A DNA stretch of 5,930 nt from Comamonadaceae bacterium (GCA_947484245.1 CANKOT010000140.1:1-5930); one strand, 5' to 3'. Positions 1-5,930 are shown, counted from the first letter of the stretch. The notes: generated from the letters alone by a model not told the origin. Numbers and translations are program-made.

Positions 1-1121
1 TGGGTGTCAATCCAGCCACCCGATGAGATGGCCTCGCTTCGAGTAAGCAGCAGGTTGTGCGCCAGACTGAGCGAGGGCACAGCGCCTCGTCCCAACCTTT
101 CTTCGGGCACAAAATGCAGACCCGCTTGGCGGCGTTCTTGAGGCCCCACATGACCGACAGCCTGTCCGTCTAAAAGCACCGAGTCGGCTAAAGCACGCGT
201 GTCTTCACCAGACAATGCATAGAGAAGTTCGCGTTGGCCATTGCCAGACACGCCGGCAATACCCACCACCTCGCCTGCGCAAACTTGTAAATTGATGTCG
301 ATCAAGTTGACGCCAAATTGGTCTTCTTTGTTCAAGGACAAATGGCGCGCTTCAAACAAGACAGCACCCGGCGTGCGATCTTGGTGCTTCAAGGCTGGCG
401 GTTCTGCACCAATCATCATGCGGCTGAGCGACGCATTGGTTTCTTCTCGGGGATCGCAAACACCCGTGACTTCACCACCCCGAAGCACAGTGCAGACCGA
501 ACACAGTTCGCGAATTTCATGAAGCTTGTGACTGATGTAGAGCAGGCTGCATCCTTGACTAACCAGTTTTTTCAAAACCACAAACAATTTGTCAACCGCT
601 TGCGGGGTAAGCACCGAGGTAGGCTCATCCAAAATGAGCAGTTGAGGCTCTGTGAGCAAGGCTCGAATGATTTCGACCCGCTGCATTTCACCCACACTCA
701 AGGTGTGAACAGGCCGCGAGGGATCTATGTCCAAACCATACTCTGCAGCTTTGGAATTGATTCGGGCAGTCACTTGAGACAAGCTCAAGGATGGATCTAG
801 GCCCAACCAAACGTTCTCAGCCACACTGAGTGTGTCAAACAAACTAAAGTGCTGAAACACCATGCTGATACCCAAGGCGCGGGCTTGATGTGGATTTCGA
901 ATTTGAACGGCTTGGCCGTTGTATTGAATGAGGCCTTCATCTGGCTTCACAGCCCCATAGATGATTTTCATGAGGGTTGATTTGCCGGCACCGTTTTCAC
1001 CTAAAACCGCATGCGCCTCACCAGGCTTGACTGACAAAGAAACCGCGCGATTGGCCACCACACCGGGATAACGCTTGGTGATGTTGGAAAGTGAGAGGCG
1101 CAATGGCTCGCTGGGCTGCAT
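1..1121 (-). CDS. Sugar/nucleoside-type ABC transporter ATP-binding protein, C-terminus beyond window
   Basis: This is the cytoplasmic ATPase of an importer of the tandem-domain (RbsA/MglA/YufO-like) class, which drives uptake of sugars or purine nucleosides. 373 codons are visible, against about 500 usual for the family, so roughly the last quarter lies off the left edge. Domain 1 shows Walker A GENGAGKST (residues 41-49), a Q-loop at Q90, signature LSVGE (141-145), Walker B LLILDEPTS (161-169) and the H-loop histidine H198. Domain 2 begins near residue 256 and has the degenerate Walker A GVSGNGQ (290-296), with glutamine in place of lysine, as is normal for the second half of this class. 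The ATG at 1121 follows an in-frame TAG about 25 bases upstream and is the first possible ATG; its ribosome-binding site is weak (GAG). A purine or nucleoside substrate is inferred only from the neighbouring deaminase and PuuD. The permeases and binding protein would lie to the left. Confidence 0.93.
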   Translation of the reverse strand, partial: MQPSEPLRLSLSNITKRYPGVVANRAVSLSVKPGEAHAVLGENGAGKSTLMKIIYGAVKPDEGLIQYNGQAVQIRNPHQARALGISMVFQHFSLFDTLSVAENVWLGLDPSLSLSQVTARINSKAAEYGLDIDPSRPVHTLSVGEMQRVEIIRALLTEPQLLILDEPTSVLTPQAVDKLFVVLKKLVSQGCSLLYISHKLHEIRELCSVCTVLRGGEVTGVCDPREETNASLSRMMIGAEPPALKHQDRTPGAVLFEARHLSLNKEDQFGVNLIDINLQVCAGEVVGIAGVSGNGQRELLYALSGEDTRALADSVLLDGQAVGHVGPQERRQAGLHFVPEERLGRGAVPSLSLAHNLLLTRSEAISSGGWIDT

Positions 1122-1126
1122 GGAAT

Positions 1127-1161
1127 TCTCAAAGTTCGGCAAATTCTATCGAGCTTTGAGA
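1127..1161. promoter_or_regulatory. Inverted repeat upstream of the ABC ATPase gene
   Basis: A perfect 8-base inverted repeat, TCTCAAAG (1127-1134) and CTTTGAGA (1154-1161), has a 19-base spacer. It sits directly before the ATPase start codon at 1121. It could be an operator or a 5' leader hairpin. It has no run of T on either side, so it is not a typical intrinsic terminator. No promoter boxes are convincing in this 70-base gap, so the ATPase may be read from further upstream. Confidence 0.35.
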
Positions 1162-1180
1162 GGCCTTAGCATCCTGGCCT
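1161..1180. repeat. Short GC inverted repeat just after the regulator gene
   Basis: AGGCC (1161-1165) and GGCCT (1176-1180) form a 5-base stem with a 10-base loop, 12 bases past the regulator's stop codon. On the minus strand it could be a weak transcription pause or attenuator between the regulator and the ABC gene. The stem is short and lacks a T-tract, so termination is doubtful. Confidence 0.2.
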
Positions 1181-1191
1181 AGAGAATGTGA

Positions 1192-1773
1192 CTAAATACC
1201 CGCCAAAGACTGTAATCCCATAGGATCCAGAAGCTTTAAAACTCGACCAGCGCCACTGATCAATTTGCGGTCTCTGAGGTGCTTCAGGACTCGGGAAAAG
1301 GTTTCAGGTGCGATACCCAGTTGCGCGGCAATCAGCCGTTTTCTGTCATGCAGAATGACCGCCAAGTGGCCCTGCGCATCCGCTGGCTCTGCGTGCCTTA
1401 AAAGCCATTCTGCAAAACGGGCATCGGCGTCTTTGGCCAAGCGACTGACCGCCACCTCAATTTGCTGCCGTTGAGCCTTGGCCAAATCGAGCATCAGGGT
1501 GTGCAAGGGTTCGGGTAAATTTTTGAGATGGCTTTTCAATTGCCCCAAGCTCATGCTTTGCAAAGTGACCGGGGTTTCAGCCAGTGCATCGACGGCGTGC
1601 GGCAAGCTCAACATGGCTGCAGCGGCCTCCAACCACAATGGCCCTTCGATCACGCCCAATTGATGGACCAAAACGCCTTGCTCAATGACACCAAAAGCCA
1701 CACGACCCCTTAGCAAATGCATGACCTTGTTGGCGACTTGCCCCCTTCGAAGCAACACGGTGCCGCCAGGCAA
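1192..1773 (-). CDS. Crp/Fnr-family transcriptional regulator, N-terminus interrupted
   Basis: This is a cytoplasmic DNA-binding regulator. Residues from about 3 to 75 match the cyclic-nucleotide-binding-like beta-roll (PGGTVLLRRG, then a LLRGRV core). A dimerisation helix spans about 85-128, and a Crp-type winged helix spans about 140-185. The recognition helix reads PETFSR, giving E157, S160 and R161, the E-x-x-S-R arrangement that in FNR contacts TTGAT half-sites. The frame contains no cysteine, so it cannot hold an FNR-type iron-sulphur cluster; a DNR/NNR-like or unknown-ligand sensor is more likely. The frame opens with TTG at 1773, which has no clear Shine-Dalgarno sequence, and gives 193 residues, short for the family. 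The same frame continues upstream through an in-frame TAA to an ATG at 1818, which would give about 208. It is either a nonsense-damaged gene or one using a restart at TTG. It lies downstream of glycerate kinase and upstream of the transporter, all on one strand. Confidence 0.82.
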   Translation of the reverse strand: MPGGTVLLRRGQVANKVMHLLRGRVAFGVIEQGVLVHQLGVIEGPLWLEAAAAMLSLPHAVDALAETPVTLQSMSLGQLKSHLKNLPEPLHTLMLDLAKAQRQQIEVAVSRLAKDADARFAEWLLRHAEPADAQGHLAVILHDRKRLIAAQLGIAPETFSRVLKHLRDRKLISGAGRVLKLLDPMGLQSLAGI

Positions 1774-1776
1774 TTC

Positions 1777-1818
1777 TTAAATGGGGGAGTGGGCTTGAGT
1801 GAGGGCACGATTCAACAT
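1777..1818 (-). pseudogene. Detached N-terminal fragment (13 codons) of the Crp/Fnr regulator
   Basis: ATG at 1818 opens MLNRALTQAHSPI and then meets TAA at 1777-1779. Two codons after the stop, the regulator resumes in the same frame with LPGGTVLL. The peptide has the length and character expected for the segment before the beta-roll of a Crp/Fnr protein. It may therefore be the original N-terminus separated by one substitution (TAA differs by one base from CAA, GAA or AAA). Alternatives are a short upstream leader peptide or a sequencing error. Confidence 0.5.
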
Positions 1819-1820
1819 AC

Positions 1821-1825
1821 CCTCC
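1821..1825 (-). promoter_or_regulatory. Strong Shine-Dalgarno sequence GGAGG for the regulator's upstream start
   Basis: GGAGG on the minus strand lies 2 bases before ATG (1818) and 5 bases before an in-frame TTG (1815). The spacing favours TTG as the real start codon, though ATG is possible. It is the clearest ribosome-binding site in the window. It points translation into the 13-codon fragment that ends at TAA, not at the downstream TTG at 1773. Confidence 0.6.
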
Positions 1826-1850
1826 AATTTGCCAGATGCAGACCTTGGCT

Positions 1851-1880
1851 ACTTTGACACAAATCAATACTTTGTCACAA
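1851..1880. repeat. Direct repeat ACTTTG(A/T)CACAA, two copies 18 bases apart
   Basis: Copies lie at 1851-1862 and 1869-1880 and differ at one base (A or T at position 7). They overlap the FNR-like box and the last codons of the glycerate kinase gene. A spacing of 18 bases is somewhat under two helical turns. Tandem regulator sites are possible, but so is chance duplication. Confidence 0.4.
1854..1867 (-). promoter_or_regulatory. FNR/DNR-type operator TTGAT-TTGT-GTCAA
   Basis: On the minus strand the site reads TTGATTTGTGTCAA. It matches 9 of 10 defined bases of the FNR consensus TTGAT-N4-ATCAA, and all ten of the looser ANR/DNR form with G or A at the first base of the right half. It lies between the kinase stop codon and the regulator start, centred about 42 bases before the ATG at 1818. 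Class II activation would then place the transcript start at about the ATG and exclude the GGAGG, so repression or another geometry fits better. The adjacent regulator has an E-x-x-S-R recognition helix, which suggests autoregulation; a separate FNR protein could also use the site. Confidence 0.55.
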
Positions 1881-3212
1881 CACCAAGATGGCGCGGAAGT
1901 CGTTCACATTGGTGTGCGTTGGACCTGAGAAGACCAAATCATTCAAGGCTTGAAAGTAGCCATACGCGTCGTTGTTTGACAGGTGTTCATCCAAGCGAAG
2001 GCCCGCTTGCACGCCTCTAGACAGGGTATCGGGTGTCACGAGCGCACCAGCGTTGTCTTCGATGCCGTCAATGCCATCGGTATCGGCCGCGATGGCCCAA
2101 ACGCCAGCTTGCGCCTGTAAGCCTTGCGCCAGACCCATGCAAAACTCACCGGCACGTCCGCCCCGCCCTTCGCGTTTTTTGGATTCTGATTTAAGGGCGC
2201 GCACCGTGACAGTGGTTTCACCACCACTCAAAATGACACAAGGCTTTTGAAACGGGCCCTGACCCTGCGCACTGGCACGTGCAAGCGCCGCATGAACTTT
2301 GCCCACCTCACGCGATTCACCCTCCATCTCATCGCTCAAAACATAGGCTCGAAGGCCTTTGGATTCAGCCAAACTGGCCGCAGCCAACAAGGATTGCCGA
2401 GGGGTTGCAATGAGGTGCACCGTGCTGCGTTCAAACGCAGCGTCACCCGGTTTGGGTGACTCCCATTTTGACTCTTGAAGCGCCTTTAAAACGTCGATGG
2501 AAACATCAATTTGATAGCGTTGCAAAATTTGCAAGGCATCGGCGCAAGTGGTGGCATCTGGCACGGTGGGGCCGCTGGCAATTGCAGAAGGATCGTCGCC
2601 GGGAACATCGCTGATGGCCAGGGTAATCACTTTCGCAGGCGCACAAGCGGCTGCCAAGCGACCGCCCTTGATGCGCGACAAATGTTTGCGAACGCAATTC
2701 ATTTCACCAATGTTGGCGCCACTTTTGAGCAAGGCTTGATTGATGGCTTGCTTTTCAAGCAAGCTCAAGCCTTCTGCGGGCAAAGTGAGCAAGGCAGAGC
2801 CGCCACCCGAGATGAGGCAAAGCACCAAATCGTCTGCAGTCAGGCCTTGTGTGAGTGACAAAATTTCTTCAGCTGCAGCCAAGCCAGCCGCATCGGGCAC
2901 AGGATGAGATGCTTCCACAATTTTCAAACGCTCGGGCACACCTTCAGGCCTGACGGGGGTATGGCCGTAGCGAGTGACCACCATGCCCGACAAGGGCGCA
3001 TCATTCGGCCACAAAGCCTCCACAGCGTGTGCCATGGCGCCCGCTGCCTTGCCCGCTCCCAACACCACAGTTCTGCCTTTGGGCACCTTGGGTAAATAGG
3101 CTGGCGTGTTGTGCAAGGGCAGCGCCCTTTGAACAGCCTGATCAAACAGTTGTCTGAGAAAGGCTCGGGGATTTTGCTGAATATCGCTGTGCAGATGGGG
3201 GGTGGCAGTCAT
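1875..3212 (-). CDS. Glycerate 2-kinase, GckA/TtuD (MOFRL) family
   Basis: Members phosphorylate D-glycerate with ATP to 2-phosphoglycerate in the cytoplasm; many are labelled hydroxypyruvate reductase TtuD in older annotation. The 445 residues are about full length. The N-terminal domain shows VVLGAGKAAGAMA (49-61), SHPVPD (102-107), ISGGGSALL (134-142), RKHLSRIKGGRLA (175-187) and DVPGDDPSAIASGPT (202-216). The C-terminal MOFRL domain shows LSGGETTVTV (328-337), GRGGRAGEF (349-357), AADTDGIDG (375-383) and GPTHTNVNDFR (430-440). Start ATG at 3212 fits the usual N-terminus, but no clear Shine-Dalgarno sequence precedes it. It is divergent from the deaminase gene and lies upstream of the regulator. 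In this setting it would finish glyoxylate use: ureidoglycolate to glyoxylate, to tartronate semialdehyde, to glycerate, to glycolysis. That pathway role is inferred, because the carboligase and reductase are not in the window. Confidence 0.93.
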   Translation of the reverse strand: MTATPHLHSDIQQNPRAFLRQLFDQAVQRALPLHNTPAYLPKVPKGRTVVLGAGKAAGAMAHAVEALWPNDAPLSGMVVTRYGHTPVRPEGVPERLKIVEASHPVPDAAGLAAAEEILSLTQGLTADDLVLCLISGGGSALLTLPAEGLSLLEKQAINQALLKSGANIGEMNCVRKHLSRIKGGRLAAACAPAKVITLAISDVPGDDPSAIASGPTVPDATTCADALQILQRYQIDVSIDVLKALQESKWESPKPGDAAFERSTVHLIATPRQSLLAAASLAESKGLRAYVLSDEMEGESREVGKVHAALARASAQGQGPFQKPCVILSGGETTVTVRALKSESKKREGRGGRAGEFCMGLAQGLQAQAGVWAIAADTDGIDGIEDNAGALVTPDTLSRGVQAGLRLDEHLSNNDAYGYFQALNDLVFSGPTHTNVNDFRAILVL

Positions 3213-3273
3213 GAGGCAAGAGTGTAGTGCCTGACTCAGTCACACGCAATTTCTTCGTGCAAAATGACTTCCC
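3207..3273. promoter_or_regulatory. Divergent promoter/operator region between glycerate kinase and deaminase
   Basis: The 61-base gap (3213-3273) must hold promoters for both divergent genes unless transcripts enter from elsewhere. It holds an interrupted palindrome TGACT-C-AGTCA (3232-3242). An imperfect hairpin pairs AGTC (3207-3210) with GACT (3233-3236) and AGGCA (3214-3218) with TGCCT (3228-3232), so the TGACT half is shared. On the minus strand, TTGCGT and TACACT with a 17-base spacer form a weak sigma70-like pair. Its position only 8 bases before the kinase ATG would make a nearly leaderless transcript. Neither start has a clear ribosome-binding site. The regulator that binds here is unknown. 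Confidence 0.4.
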
Positions 3274-4689
3274 ATGACCACCTTGCTCATCCACAACGCT
3301 CATACCATTGCCACGCTCAACGATGCAGGCGATGAACTTCGCAACGCCTCCATTTTTGTCAGAGGCAATTGCATCGAGGCCATTGGCCCTGCCAACCAAT
3401 TGCCTCAAACAGCCGATCTCGTGATCAATGCCCAGCACCACGTGGTCATTCCTGGCATGATCAACACGCACCACCACATGTCGCAAAGCTTGACGCGCGC
3501 CATACCCGCTGTTCAAAACGCCGAACTTTTCAGCTGGCTCCAAGGTCTTTATCCCATCTGGGCTGGCCTACAACCCGACATGATTTACGCCAGCACCCAA
3601 ACCGCCATGGCAGAATTGTTGCTATCGGGTTGCACCACCAGCAGTGACCATTTGTACATCTATCCCAATGGCGTGAAACTAGACGATTGCATCGCAGCAG
3701 CCCAAGAAATTGGCATGCGCTTTGTGGCTACTCGTGGCAGCATGAGCGTCGGGCAATCCAAAGGGGGCTTGCCACCCGACCGTGTGGTGGAACAAGAAGA
3801 TGCCATCCTGAAAGACACACAACGATTGATTGAGCGCTACCACGACGCGTCGCACGGTGCTATGACGCAAGTGGCTGTAGCCCCCTGCTCACCCTTTAGC
3901 GTGAGCCAAGACCTCATGCGTTTATCGGCAGAGATGGCTAGGCACTATGGCGTTCGCCTACACACTCACTTGGCAGAAAATGACCATGACATTGCCTACA
4001 GCTTGGAAAAATTCAATCGCACACCCACGCAATATGCAGAAGACCTAGGCTGGTTGGGCCACGATGTGTGGCATGCCCATTGCGTCAAATTGGACGATGA
4101 AGGCATCTCTCTTTTTGCAGCCACTCGCACAGGTGTTGCCCACTGCCCTTGCAGCAACATGCGCCTGGCCAGTGGCATTGCGCCCATTCGAAAAATGATT
4201 GAAGCCGGTGTGCCTGTGGGCTTGGGGGTAGACGGCAGTGCCAGCAACGATGCCGCTCACATGGTGAATGAAGCTCGACAGGCCATGCTGTTGGCGCGCC
4301 TTAGAAAATCACTTGAAGGCCCTCAAGTGAGTGCAGATGGAAAAACCATTTTTGGGTGCGACACCGCCCCTATGGAAATGACGGCGCGAGATGCGCTCAG
4401 GTTGGCCACCCGAGGCGGCGCAGAAGTTTTGGGCCGAAAAGACATTGGCCAACTGAGTGTGAGTTTCTGCGCCGACATGGCGCTGTTTGATTTGCGCAAT
4501 TTGAGTTTTGCGGGTGGCGCTGTTCATGACGCGATTGGCAGCCTCATGCTGTGTGCCAGTGCACCTGCCGCTTACACCGTGGTCAATGGCCGCGTGGTGG
4601 TAAGCGAAGGCCAATTGGCCAGTGTGGATCTGGGCACTGTGATTGAACGGCACAATAAGTTTGCCGTTCAATTGGCTGCAGGTCACTGA
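3274..4689 (+). CDS. 8-oxoguanine deaminase-type amidohydrolase
   Basis: This is a cytoplasmic metal-dependent deaminase of the amidohydrolase superfamily, of the group containing Pseudomonas PA0142, which converts 8-oxoguanine to urate and ammonia. The 471 residues are slightly longer than the usual roughly 450. The metal site is complete: HxH at H66/H68 in NTHHHMSQSLTRA, H232 with the catalytic E235 in HTHLAE, H269 in HAHCV, and D320 in GVDGSASND. The segment AELFSWL followed by LYPIWA (84-96) after the HxH motif is characteristic of this group and of the related hydroxydechloroatrazine ethylaminohydrolases. The start ATG at 3274 gives a normal N-terminus; the ATG at 3264 is out of frame. 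The gene is divergent from glycerate kinase and convergent with puuD, whose enzyme consumes the urate product. Guanine, isoguanine or an s-triazine are alternative substrates that sequence alone cannot exclude, though context favours a purine. Confidence 0.88.
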   Translation: MTTLLIHNAHTIATLNDAGDELRNASIFVRGNCIEAIGPANQLPQTADLVINAQHHVVIPGMINTHHHMSQSLTRAIPAVQNAELFSWLQGLYPIWAGLQPDMIYASTQTAMAELLLSGCTTSSDHLYIYPNGVKLDDCIAAAQEIGMRFVATRGSMSVGQSKGGLPPDRVVEQEDAILKDTQRLIERYHDASHGAMTQVAVAPCSPFSVSQDLMRLSAEMARHYGVRLHTHLAENDHDIAYSLEKFNRTPTQYAEDLGWLGHDVWHAHCVKLDDEGISLFAATRTGVAHCPCSNMRLASGIAPIRKMIEAGVPVGLGVDGSASNDAAHMVNEARQAMLLARLRKSLEGPQVSADGKTIFGCDTAPMEMTARDALRLATRGGAEVLGRKDIGQLSVSFCADMALFDLRNLSFAGGAVHDAIGSLMLCASAPAAYTVVNGRVVVSEGQLASVDLGTVIERHNKFAVQLAAGH

Positions 4690-4690
4690 T

Positions 4691-4723
4691 TGATTTGCTG
4701 AATTTGATCAGCGCGTTAAATCA
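4691..4723. terminator. Hairpin between convergent deaminase and puuD genes
   Basis: Nested arms TGATTT (4691-4696) with AAATCA (4718-4723) and GCTGA (4697-4701) with TCAGC (4708-4712) enclose a 6-base loop, with GCGTT bulged on the right side. It begins one base after the deaminase stop codon and includes the puuD stop codon (4721-4723). The position suits a shared terminator for both convergent transcripts. There is no clear T-run on either side, so intrinsic termination is only possible, not shown. Confidence 0.4.
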
Positions 4724-5930
4724 GGGGTCAACTTTGGCGCCAGCCAAATACCAACTGGCAACCCATTGTCTCTCTTCTGCTGTGATGCCTGTGGCATTGT
4801 TCATGGGCATCTGCTGAGTCACACTCACTTGTTGGTAAATGTTTTGGGCGTGAAGCTTGATGCTCTCAGGTGTGTCCAAACGAACATTTTTCATTTGTAC
4901 TTGTTCGCCATGGCAACTGAGACAGCGTTGATCCATGACCGATTTGACTTGCGCAAAAGTCGCTGGTGCAGCTTGCGTCTGAGGCGCAACATCTTTGGCG
5001 CCCCAAGGCGCCATGGCAGCAATGACCGCCACGATGAGGACCACACCCACAGCAGCAAAAGGCCAAGGATTGCGAGCCCGCCTTAAATGGTAACCATGGC
5101 GCTGGACAAAGAATTGGCGAATCAAGGCACCCGCAAACATCATCACAAACAAAATGAGCCAACGCTGTGGATGCGTGTACAAGAAGCCATAGTGATTGCT
5201 CAGCATGGCAAAAATCACAGGCAATGTGAAATAAGTGTTGTGCACGCTGCGTTGCTTACCGCGCTTGCCGTGAATGGCCAGCGCTGCTGCGTCGTACTTT
5301 TCACCCGAAGTCATGGCCGCCACCACTTTGCGTTGGCCAGGAATGATCCACACAAACACATTGGCACTCATGGCCGTGGCAATCATGGCGCCCACCAACA
5401 AGAAAGCGGCCCTGCCGGCAAACAATTGGCATGCCAACCAAGAGGCGAAGGCCACCACACACAGCATGAGTGTGGCCACAATCAATTCACCGTTTTTGCG
5501 AAATCCAAACAAGCGGCAAATGGCGTCGTAGACGAACCAAAAAACCACAAAGAAACTCAGAGCGGCGGTGATGGCTAAAGCCGGCGACCAGTCCATCAGT
5601 GATTTGTCAATCAGGTAGGTGCTGGCATTCCACAAATACATCACCGTGAACAAGGCAAAGCCACTGATCCAAGTGGAATAGCTTTCCCAATAAAACCAGT
5701 GCAACTTGGTGTGAATTTTCTTGGGCGCCACCATGTACTTTTGGGGGTTGTAAAAACCACCGCCATGGATGGCCCACATTGCGCCGTCTACCCCTTTTTC
5801 GAGCAAATCGGGGGAGTTGGGCTTCAGAAGGTTGTTGTCTAGGAAAACAAAGTAAAAAGACGAGCCTATCCACGCAATCGCGGTAATCACATGGACCCAC
5901 CGCAGTAGCAAATTAACCCAATCTAGCAAA
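4721..5930 (-). CDS. puuD: Urate hydroxylase PuuD, membrane-bound with C-terminal cytochrome c domain
   Basis: PuuD oxidises urate to 5-hydroxyisourate in the inner membrane, passing electrons to its own cytochrome c domain and on to the respiratory chain rather than making peroxide like soluble uricase. Visible are 402 codons. An N-terminal membrane domain has about eight hydrophobic segments (near 5-29, 86-104, 117-139, 149-168, 176-196, 232-250, 256-275, 290-309). It contains the family-typical LLRWVHVITAIAWIGSSFYF (8-27) and WAIHGGGFY (52-60). The C-terminal domain has the haem motif CLSCH (336-340) and a methionine-rich QQMPM (372-376) likely to supply the axial ligand. The frame is open to the right edge. 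The codon at 5929 is TTG inside the typical LLDW start region, so it is probably an internal leucine and the true start lies a few codons outside the window. It stands convergent to the deaminase that can supply urate. Confidence 0.95.
   Translation of the reverse strand, partial: LLDWVNLLLRWVHVITAIAWIGSSFYFVFLDNNLLKPNSPDLLEKGVDGAMWAIHGGGFYNPQKYMVAPKKIHTKLHWFYWESYSTWISGFALFTVMYLWNASTYLIDKSLMDWSPALAITAALSFFVVFWFVYDAICRLFGFRKNGELIVATLMLCVVAFASWLACQLFAGRAAFLLVGAMIATAMSANVFVWIIPGQRKVVAAMTSGEKYDAAALAIHGKRGKQRSVHNTYFTLPVIFAMLSNHYGFLYTHPQRWLILFVMMFAGALIRQFFVQRHGYHLRRARNPWPFAAVGVVLIVAVIAAMAPWGAKDVAPQTQAAPATFAQVKSVMDQRCLSCHGEQVQMKNVRLDTPESIKLHAQNIYQQVSVTQQMPMNNATGITAEERQWVASWYLAGAKVDP

Noticed and set aside
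318..800. 160-codon plus-strand open frame
   Set aside because: It lies antisense to the ABC ATPase, whose Walker B, signature and H-loop motifs are intact in the minus frame; the plus translation shows no recognisable domain.
1682..1867. 61-codon minus-strand frame over the regulator start, considered as a frameshifted N-terminus
   Set aside because: Its translation does not resemble a Crp/Fnr N-terminus. The frame of the regulator itself continues upstream to ATG 1818 with only a stop codon in the way, so a nonsense change explains the data better than a frameshift.
2669..2682. FNR-like site TTGAT-GCGC-GACAA inside the glycerate kinase gene
   Set aside because: Two mismatches in the right half-site, located mid-gene with no nearby start; such matches are expected by chance.
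3142..3543. 133-codon minus-strand open frame crossing the divergent promoter region
   Set aside because: It overlaps both the kinase N-terminus in another frame and the deaminase HxH region antisense; both of those have strong family motifs.
5087..5578. 163-codon plus-strand open frame
   Set aside because: It is antisense to the membrane domain of PuuD. Its histidine- and glutamine-rich composition is what the complement of hydrophobic codons produces, and it has no recognisable motif.
5927..5929. TTG at 5929 as the start codon of puuD
   Set aside because: PuuD proteins normally have a few residues before the LLDW-type segment, and the frame is open at the edge, so this codon is more likely an internal leucine.

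Overview
The window reads as one chromosomal neighbourhood for purine (urate-route) catabolism. The proteins look most like those of a beta-proteobacterium of the Comamonadaceae/Burkholderiales type, with moderate GC. This placement rests on protein style and gene company alone; no search was run. There are five protein-coding genes, no RNA gene, no mobile element and no CRISPR array.

Layout: bases 1-1121 (minus) hold the first 373 codons of a two-domain sugar/nucleoside-type ABC transporter ATPase that runs off the left edge. Bases 1192-1773 (minus) hold a Crp/Fnr-family regulator without cysteines, with an FNR-type recognition helix. Its apparent natural start lies further upstream (1815/1818, behind a strong Shine-Dalgarno sequence) but is cut off by an in-frame TAA at 1777-1779. 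Bases 1875-3212 (minus) hold a glycerate 2-kinase of the GckA/TtuD (MOFRL) family. A 61-base divergent intergenic region (3213-3273) separates it from an 8-oxoguanine-deaminase-type amidohydrolase at 3274-4689 (plus). After a short convergent gap with a hairpin comes the membrane urate hydroxylase PuuD with its C-terminal cytochrome c domain (4721-5930, minus). PuuD lacks only a few N-terminal residues beyond the right edge.

How the genes fit together: the ABC transporter would bring in purines or nucleosides. The deaminase turns 8-oxoguanine (or a similar oxidised purine) into urate. PuuD oxidises urate to 5-hydroxyisourate and passes electrons through its cytochrome domain to respiration. 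Later steps outside the window lead through allantoin and ureidoglycolate to glyoxylate. Glycerate kinase would then return the glyoxylate carbon to glycolysis as 2-phosphoglycerate. The three minus-strand genes from kinase to transporter have gaps of about 56-101 and 70 bases and could be co-transcribed.

The most notable signals are regulatory. A near-consensus FNR/DNR box (TTGAT-N4-GTCAA) lies just upstream of the regulator gene, whose helix carries the matching E-x-x-S-R residues. The regulator's reading frame is interrupted near its N-terminus. I see no clearly novel multi-gene system; the enzymes are known families in a coherent known pathway.
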